This document shows, piece by piece, positions 57,591 through 64,000 of a stretch of DNA of 64,000 nucleotides. Both the position numbers and the translations under genes were made by a program. Origin of the DNA: Hysterangium stoloniferum. Lineage: Eukaryota; Basidiomycota; Agaricomycetes; Hysterangiales; Hysterangiaceae. The notes under the pieces are model-generated. The model was not told the DNA's origin. It saw only the letters and a list, made by a program, of their open reading frames with translations, and ran no database searches. The DNA is taken from contig WHVD01000007.1 of the NCBI GenBank assembly GCA_015178975.1, forward strand, positions 558,001 through 622,000. Direction: 5' to 3'. Each line of letters begins with the position of its first letter. Positions within the stretch are counted from its first letter, which is position 1.

Positions 57591-58074
57591 AGTTTCTTGG
57601 GTTAGGAATTAATGAGTACTCTCAGTCGGAATGAACTTCTAAGGGGACATCTGCTGGTGACTCCTGGGCTAGAACCACCATTTGGGCTCACGTTCCAACA
57701 GCATACTTGATGGGAGGGTCTGAAGCCTCATGGCCATGTTCCCAGAGTTTCTTTTCAAAGTTATATCATGCTTCTCGCTGCAGTATTTTCATCCCCACTA
57801 TCCTTTTTCGATCCGTCCATGCAATACTTAGAGTTCACCTGCGCATTCGTTTTGGCTACTTCATAGAAAGACACGGCACCCATGCCGGCTTGCCCGTATT
57901 ATCTCGACTGGAATTGAGCACCACCCCCCGTGTGTGAAAACGTTTGTGCCATTGATGATCCGTCTATTAGTGGAGGCTTGTATGCGTTGATCCAGAGTTT
58001 GACATGCACAAGAGTTTCGTTGGTAAGTGCAAGCCCTAAGTCTTGCAGCTCACAATTTTTTAATTCTCTTAAGC
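57591..58074 (-). pseudogene. Second fragment of an unrelated gene
   Basis: No similarity to A or B. Minus-strand frames read LRELKNCELQDLGLALTNET, then VHVKLWINAYKPPLIDGS (58074-57900) and, in another frame, KKLWEHGHEASDPPIKYAV then GTWAQMVVLAQESPADV (about 57760-57620). Protein-like composition but broken between the pieces, perhaps by an intron. Not recognised. Confidence 0.35.
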
Positions 58075-58497
58075 CTACCCGGTGACACACCTGTATATCC
58101 CCGATATTCTGTGACTGCTACTTGAAGGAGAAAAATGAAGAGGAAGAAGCCCCAAGGACACGGGATGTCTTGAAGAAGACGAAGCATCGGAAATTGGTAT
58201 TTTATTCGGGCCGCTCACGGAAGGAAGGCCTCGTAATCTAGAATGCGCGCCTGGACATGGTGTAGCGTCTGGAACAACCTGGAGCATCCCAGATAGCCGT
58301 TCTTCCTCCGAGCGCCTAAAACTATTGTAGTGATGAGTCTTCCATTCGAACAAGTCTTTTATTTTATTTGAAGGGAACCCTTTTGAGTACCTGGCTGGAT
58401 TGGTGCTGCTATTACCACAAACAGGCCACTGAATGAAACATGATGTCGCCATTATCGAGGTGAATACGGTTTTCGGCGTCCGAGCACGTTTTGCCAT
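58075..58497 (-). pseudogene. Family B copy, 5' two thirds, open 140 codons
   Basis: MAKRARTPKTVFTSI start; CSKGFPSNKIKDLFEWKTHHYN; RRSEEERLSGMLQVVPDATPCPGAHSRLRGLPS; ends at the GTGTGTCACCGGGT donor-like site. It is one continuous frame, but the expected intron (GTGAGCGGCCC..TTCAAG) lies inside, so the frame past RLRGLPS is probably not coding. The cut marks the inner end of the right palindrome arm. Confidence 0.5.
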
Positions 58498-59301
58498 CTC
58501 TCACCGACCTTTGTACGATTCCTGGCGATTCAGAATTCTGTTAGTATGTATCTCAGATTCGTTGGCCTCATCACGTGGGTTTGAAATAACTATACTCCAG
58601 GTTAGATACCCGTCAATCATGAGGGGTTCCCCATTACTCCGCTCACAAGGACCGGGTAATACTAATTCTAGCGTGTACTTAATTATGACTGAATATAGAT
58701 TACATGCACAATTTGTTAATGAAAACCTGACGGACTCGCGACAAACAGGCATATTTACTTTCTATGCCAATTATTCCAAGTAAAGAATTATTAAATTGTG
58801 ATGCTCGTTGGAATTCTGAAAGAATTGAACACGCGGATGCTTCCGCTAAATATAGCCGGAGTGGCGGGGCTGTACCTGAGAAGCGCTGTCATGGATAGCA
58901 TCCACTGCATTTAAATATTCTATCAATTGACATGTCACTTCTCAAGTAACGTAAGAGATTAATTCCCAAAACTCTAACGCTCGAGAAGTCGGAAGTTCCC
59001 ACATTATGCGGTGAAGGTTCATCGAACTATTCATGACTGCCATAACTGCTCTCTGCCTTAGACAATCTGTTGAAGACCAAGGAATTGGTGTATGCCATAG
59101 TGAGAGAACTTGAGACAATCCTGGAGCATGTATGAATGAAAAAGGTTGAGGTGTGAGGTTGTGTAAAAGGAAGGGATGAATAGCTGGGTATCCTGTACAA
59201 AGCACCGCCACAATGCGATACCTTGAAATTTATTCCGTTGATAACTGTAACTTAAAAGCGCAGCATGCCCTTCCGGTATCACAACCACCTGCTACCCACC
59301 A
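58498..59301. promoter_or_regulatory. B leader and shared upstream region
   Basis: Inverted match to 43406-44507 with module X deleted except a short GTTCCCCATTAC block. No gene. Confidence 0.4.
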
Positions 59302-61286
59302 ATGTCGACTTCAAACGAGAGGACTCTGAGCAGCAACGATGTCGTACGGGCTGAAAGCCTCCTACAAGAAGTTGAGTGGCTACAACCCTTGGTCTCCCCA
59401 GCTGCATTGAGCGCAGAAGAACGGGAGGAGATATTTGAAGCGGTGAGAAGGGAAAGATTCCGGGAAACGCTTCGAGACCGATGGAGCTGTATCGAACATG
59501 GGCACGGTCTGTGTTATCGAGGTCCCGAAGACGACGAGCATATACCACTGTCTTAAGAAGACGTGGAAGTTTGGGTTGAGGAATGGGTGCGCAAAATAAA
59601 ATAGCCTTTCATGTACACTGTTGACAAACTGGACGCTTTTAGTGCCTAAGAGAGGCACATTGTCAAGACCCACCGACTATTATTAGAATGCGAGGTAGAT
59701 CCACTAACACGACATCGAACATGAGTCCATGTCGCAGTCATAATAACATCGACTGGGGAGTGGTTTCACTGGCCGATAGCTCGTCTTCAAGTGTTAAAAT
59801 TAGCCCCGGGTAATACCTAGGAGTTGGCATGGACAGGATTGGGATGGGCGTGCTTCACAGCGCACAGAGAGCTTCGCTGATGGCAAAGTTGATGATATAC
59901 GAGGGAATAGCCCGTGGATATGGAAGCAACAAGGCCTTTAACAAGTGTCTACAGAAGTATCTCACTCTGCCAAGACTGGGAATGGTAATTCAAGAGACCA
60001 TCGATTTGATGAAGTAGGGATACAACCGCGTCAACCATTGATTACTCAACATACTCACGTCTTTCTAGCCCCACCTATCCCCTTCGAATTAGACAACAGG
60101 CGTGGGTGGTCTTACTGGAGTGGTCGTCCTTATACTGGATATGGTATTCAAGTGGTATGCAGGGGACAAACGGAGATCACACTGCCAAACTTATGACATT
60201 TTTGGCTTGGGCCTTCCTCTGCTGTCCCGGCGCTCGATGGTCAGATGTAGATCGGCGATCAACTTCAATTACGTCTTCCCTTTACAAGGCTGTCATCAGA
60301 TCACCACTACACACCAACGTGCGTGGATGAGGCTGCGTCCACATTCATTGTACAAATCGCCAAATATCTTTCATCATCTTTTCCTTCCCCAATTTTCCTC
60401 ACCAGTGGCCTTTGGAAAATCGTGGAACACATCTCCCACGTGCGTCAACTGTCTGCAGTGGAGCTCGCTGCGATCAGAGTTTACATTGAATTCTGGTTAA
60501 AACCGTGCGTCGCGATATCACATCATTGCATCCTGCCCACCAAAACCAGAACAGACAAAATTACTCACCCCGAATTTCCTTGTTTGAATCTCCTATAAGG
60601 ATTCTCGTGTGTTCCATCCACCAAGATTCCTGGTTTCGAAATATTGCTGGAGATGCATTGAAGGTTATTTTAGACGACGCAAGCCTCCATATAGCAACAT
60701 TGACACTTCATATCGATTGGGAAACGTCATGTTCACTTTCGAAACGTATCAGAGACCTAGAAACCTTCTTTGACGATGGCACGCTTCGCACGGATCATAT
60801 CAACCAGCTGAATGTGGTTTCTTCGCTCATTGAACCCCTCCTAAGGTATGTTGACAATGTTTGACCTTCAAGCATAATCTCATATCCGCCCATTCAAATA
60901 TCTTACCAGTCTGATTATGACACACACGAGTGAAACATTTCTTCTCCTCTTTTCAGGGAAGAAAAATAATCGAGGTTACTCTGAAGCTGATAGCTGCGTC
61001 TCCCGACATCGAATCTGCGTGTACCATAGTGCGCAGCCTCAATATAATCGACATTCTCGCTCGTCTTCTTCCACATTGTGACCCAATGCATGGCTCAATC
61101 AACGGTCGATACTTCGTTGCCGACGTTGAACAATTTTACCTCGTGTCGCATTCCTTCCTTTGTGTCATCGCCACACCTTTCACCGGTGTGTGCGTAGCGT
61201 ATCATTCAAGCTCCCGATCCGTGTTGGAGAATCATGGTTGGTCTTCCGATGCTCTTGTTCCATCCAATACGCACAACATATCATAA
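59302..61286 (+). pseudogene. Family A copy 22, full span, two nonsense codons
   Basis: ATG 59302 (MSTSNERTLSSND). TAA replaces a Glu codon after EHIPLS (59554-59556), and GGGTAATAC replaces GGGTATTAC in exon 2 (59811-59819). Exon 3 about 60070-60590 has CCPGARW, a small CGTG duplication near 60322 and a frame change; exon 4 60640-60870; last exon 60958-61286. Exon 4 donor reads GACAATG. Closest relative: 41440-43405. Confidence 0.65.
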
Positions 61287-62475
61287 TTTCTCCTTGGTAA
61301 CACCGACACATTATCCACCCAGGAGGAAGGATACTACTATTAGTCTTCAGTTAACTCCCCTTTGGCAATATTTCTAACTTATGTAAAGCTACATAGTTTG
61401 AGCAAGTTAAAGAGCGCATGTTGTCACTTTTACTTTTTGTGCTTCGCAGTTTCTCTTTGATTCTATACATACGCTGCATATATTGGTGGGCGTTAGTGGT
61501 GGCTAGAATCACATACAATTTATCAACGAGAATCACTTCAAATAGAATACGACTCGGAGCTTTCAAAGAAAGCAGCATATCAGTTAGTTGAGATAGCATG
61601 TAGCAAGTCATCGAAGAGCGGTAACCAACACCCGCAACTCACCAATCCATGCCGACAGTTATCTCGGTCCGATTCACCTACTATTCAAAATCTATGTTCA
61701 ATCTCCTGATTGGCTACCATGAGGCACAAAATCTGGAATAAAAGGAAGGACCTTTGAAAGGGAGTTGGGAGGATTCAATTAAGTACTTTGCTCCATTCGA
61801 AACCTTGACCCAATGATGGAGCGCCTCGCTCCCATGGGATCCGACTTGAGAAAGACGACCATCGCGAATATTGCAAGGAAGGTAAAAGGAGCACCACAAA
61901 GCACGTTTGAGACCCATATAGTGTATAACTGATACTTAGCGATACAGGAGAAGTTCGAGAAAGCCAGATTCCATGACCACTTGATGGCAACCGGTCTAAG
62001 TTAGCAATAACAAAGCTTTCAGGGTGATACATCTGGTTATGACCGATATTATGTGACAGCGACTTGAATATCTTTCATCACAAGTGTAGTTCATTTTTTT
62101 CTGGACAATTCGTGAGGGAGAAAAATGAACAGGAAGAAGCACCAAAGACACGAGATATCTTGGAGAAGACAAACCATCAGTCAATTGGTATTTGATCCGG
62201 GTGGCTCATGGAGGGAAGTCCCCTTAATCTAGAATACGCACGTGGACATGGTCCAGCGTGTGGAACAGCCTGGAGCAAGATAGCCGTTCTTCCTCCCAGC
62301 GCTTCAAACCATTGGAGTGATGAGTCTTCAATTGGATCAAGTCTTTTCTTATATTTCTACGGAACCTCTTTGAGCACCTGGCTGCCTTTGGACTCCTATT
62401 ACCACAAACAATCAAGAGAGAGAGACATCTTGTCTGGGTGAACACGTTCCTCGGCTTCCGCGCATCTATTGCCAT
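61287..62475 (-). pseudogene. Family B copy, full length, minus strand
   Basis: ATGGCAATAGATGC at 62475 (MAIDARKPRNVFTQTRCLSLL). Same blocks and order as 40311-41435; tail YRIKEKLRSTKSK near 61430. Frames interrupted near 62290 and 61900. Confidence 0.55.
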
Positions 62476-62955
62476 TTTTCACCGACCATTACACGATTTC
62501 TGGGGATTCTGAGTCCCCGTCATTATGTATCTAAGCATCGTAGGTCTCATCAGGTCAGTTACAAGCGACTATAATCCAATTTAGACCACCAGCCGCTCTT
62601 TAAATGGCAATGATATAGATAAAAATCCGGGTCTGGTACGTCCAATGAGATACCCAGCTGTCAACTTATGAACTTGGATATAATAATTTATGTAATTATG
62701 TACTAATACAAACACCAGCATGCTTCAAAGCATTAAAATATATCCACTGTTCACAATATATTAACAAAACAGGGCGATAAGAAAATGAAAATACACCGAT
62801 AAGTGACGCGGGCAGGATATTACATATACCTTTTGCATCATGAACCTTGAAGGTCCAGGAAGGGAGCCGAGGAGCATAACCATGACAACATTCAGCCATA
62901 TCGGGGTTTCCGTCACCATCCATGTTGCTGGGAAAAGACAAAGGACTCCAACTCA
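62476..62955. repeat. B leader and module X
   Basis: Inverted copy of 39831-40310. Confidence 0.5.
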
Positions 62956-63383
62956 AGCTGGGGGATAAAATTACTTTACATCGCAAAGAAATATTCGCTG
63001 ATGACAAAGTTGATGATATACAACCGAATGGCGCTTGGACGATGGGAAGGCCAGAATCTCGTTGATGGGTTTCAGCTCAGCTATCTTACTGCGCTCAGGC
63101 TGGGAATAGTAATTCAAGGGAGCATTGATTTATTGAGGTAGGGATACAGCAGCGTCAATCAGCGAATACATTCAAAAAACTCACGTCCTTTTAGACCCAC
63201 CTATCCCCGTCGAATTCGAAAACAGGCGTGGATGGTCTTAGAAGGGTTCTGGGTTTAAAATGATGGATAGCAGAGGAACGGATGACATACTGCCAAGCTT
63301 CTGTTAAATTTTGGTTCAGCCTTCTCCTCGTCTCCCGGCGCTCGATGGGACGATAGAGATCGGCCATCAACCCCAGTAAGAAG
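62956..63383 (+). pseudogene. Family A copy 23, fragment (exons 2-3)
   Basis: Inverted copy of 39396-39830: VLYIAKKYS.. MTKLMIYNRMALG equivalent, intron 2 remnant, exon 3 to the RDRPST equivalent at GGCCATCAACC. Last recognisable piece of the array. Confidence 0.55.
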
Positions 63384-64000
63384 TTGCTGTTGCCAAATCG
63401 AATTATATAGAATCACATCATGGACTTTCTATCGCGTTCGACGTTCTGGTCTGGGCAGCTCGTGGTTATATGAAAATTTAAACCACCTATATATATATAG
63501 AATCATATTGATCTATTGCGTATGGGCATAGTGAGACACATTTATCATCACATAACCGTTCCTATCGATTGGCATACAACCTCATCCAGCCTCTCTGCAT
63601 GCCGACCATATAACCACATCCAACCAGACTCACACCTATATGGTAATTGCAACCGTCTGTCAACACACACACCGCCTCAAGTCAAAGCCACACCGGTCTC
63701 TGGAGCATGAAGACATTGAGATGACAAAGAGAAGCAGAAAGTGGCATGAGGAAACGCACCGGACCAGTCTAACGACACAACGCAAAGGCCACACGAGCAC
63801 GTGAAAAGAGCACCCATTGATCAAACTGTATATATAGCAATGCAGGCAGGATAAAAAGTGACCGAAGTGACACTATGAGAGAACGTGGCAGGTAAGAGAT
63901 GCAGCCCGCCAAAAGTAGAAGAAGATAGGTGGGAAACTTGAAGAGGTGAGCGTGGGATAAAGCGGGAGACAAGGTGAAAGACACAGCTGACAAGTGCATT
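63384..64000. other. Sequence beyond the array, nothing recognised
   Basis: No A or B similarity, no credible gene. A (TA)n run at about 63488-63500 and purine-rich sequence after 63700. Might be the 5' flank of a neighbouring gene. Confidence 0.3.

Noticed and set aside
63488-63500. TA repeat as a promoter TATA box
   Set aside because: A plain (TA)n run with no gene downstream that I can support.

Overview
Sixty-four kilobases of eukaryotic, almost certainly basidiomycete (Agaricomycete-like) DNA. The support is: a decayed 5' end of a fungal 1,3-beta-glucan synthase gene with three introns of about 50 nt, a HEAT-repeat gene whose repeat unit contains its own ~47-nt intron, a Ty3/gypsy retrotransposon with a C-terminal chromodomain-like segment, several 270-590 bp solo LTRs, and GT-AG introns of 44-69 nt in the resident gene family. 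I found no rRNA gene, convincing tRNA gene, CRISPR array, operon or prokaryotic signal.

Most of the window is one rearranged array of two gene modules that I do not recognise, here called family A and family B. A and B are divergently transcribed from a shared upstream region. The 3' ends of neighbouring units converge, so the B tail runs antisense to the last exon of A. I count about 23 full or partial copies of A and about 22 of B, in both orientations. Two A copies can be read through five exons without a lesion: 50713-52653 minus (561 aa) and 10123-12006 plus (545 aa, using a shifted exon-1 donor). The rest carry frameshifts, stops, internal deletions or truncations. B is less well resolved and every copy looks broken.

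Layout. 1-13.3 kb: inverted arms (about 0.5-4.9 and 9.6-13.3 kb) around a centre with B, a partial A and a terminal-inverted-repeat element. 13.3-16.0 kb: more A/B pieces. 16.0-24.6 kb: a block foreign to the array, made of a CAGGCCTG-rich segment, a tRNA-derived SINE-like sequence, the HEAT-repeat array, an unassigned segment, the glucan synthase fragment, a minisatellite, and a 5'-truncated chromodomain gypsy element (3' LTR, integrase, RNase H, partial RT) with a nested solo LTR. 24.6-39.4 kb: A and B pieces with three solo LTRs and a fragment of an unrelated intron-containing gene at 33.5-34.0 kb. 39.4-63.4 kb: a large palindrome with arms of about 5.4 kb, whose 13 kb centre holds the intact 561-aa A copy and a second foreign gene fragment at 57.6-58.1 kb. 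From 63.4 kb the array ends and nothing is recognised.

How it fits together: a lineage-specific gene pair seems to have been amplified by tandem and inverted segmental duplication, shuffled at recurrent breakpoints, and peppered with LTR elements that have since recombined to solo LTRs. Paralogous empty sites inside the window allow several insertions to be defined to the base, with their 5-bp target duplications.
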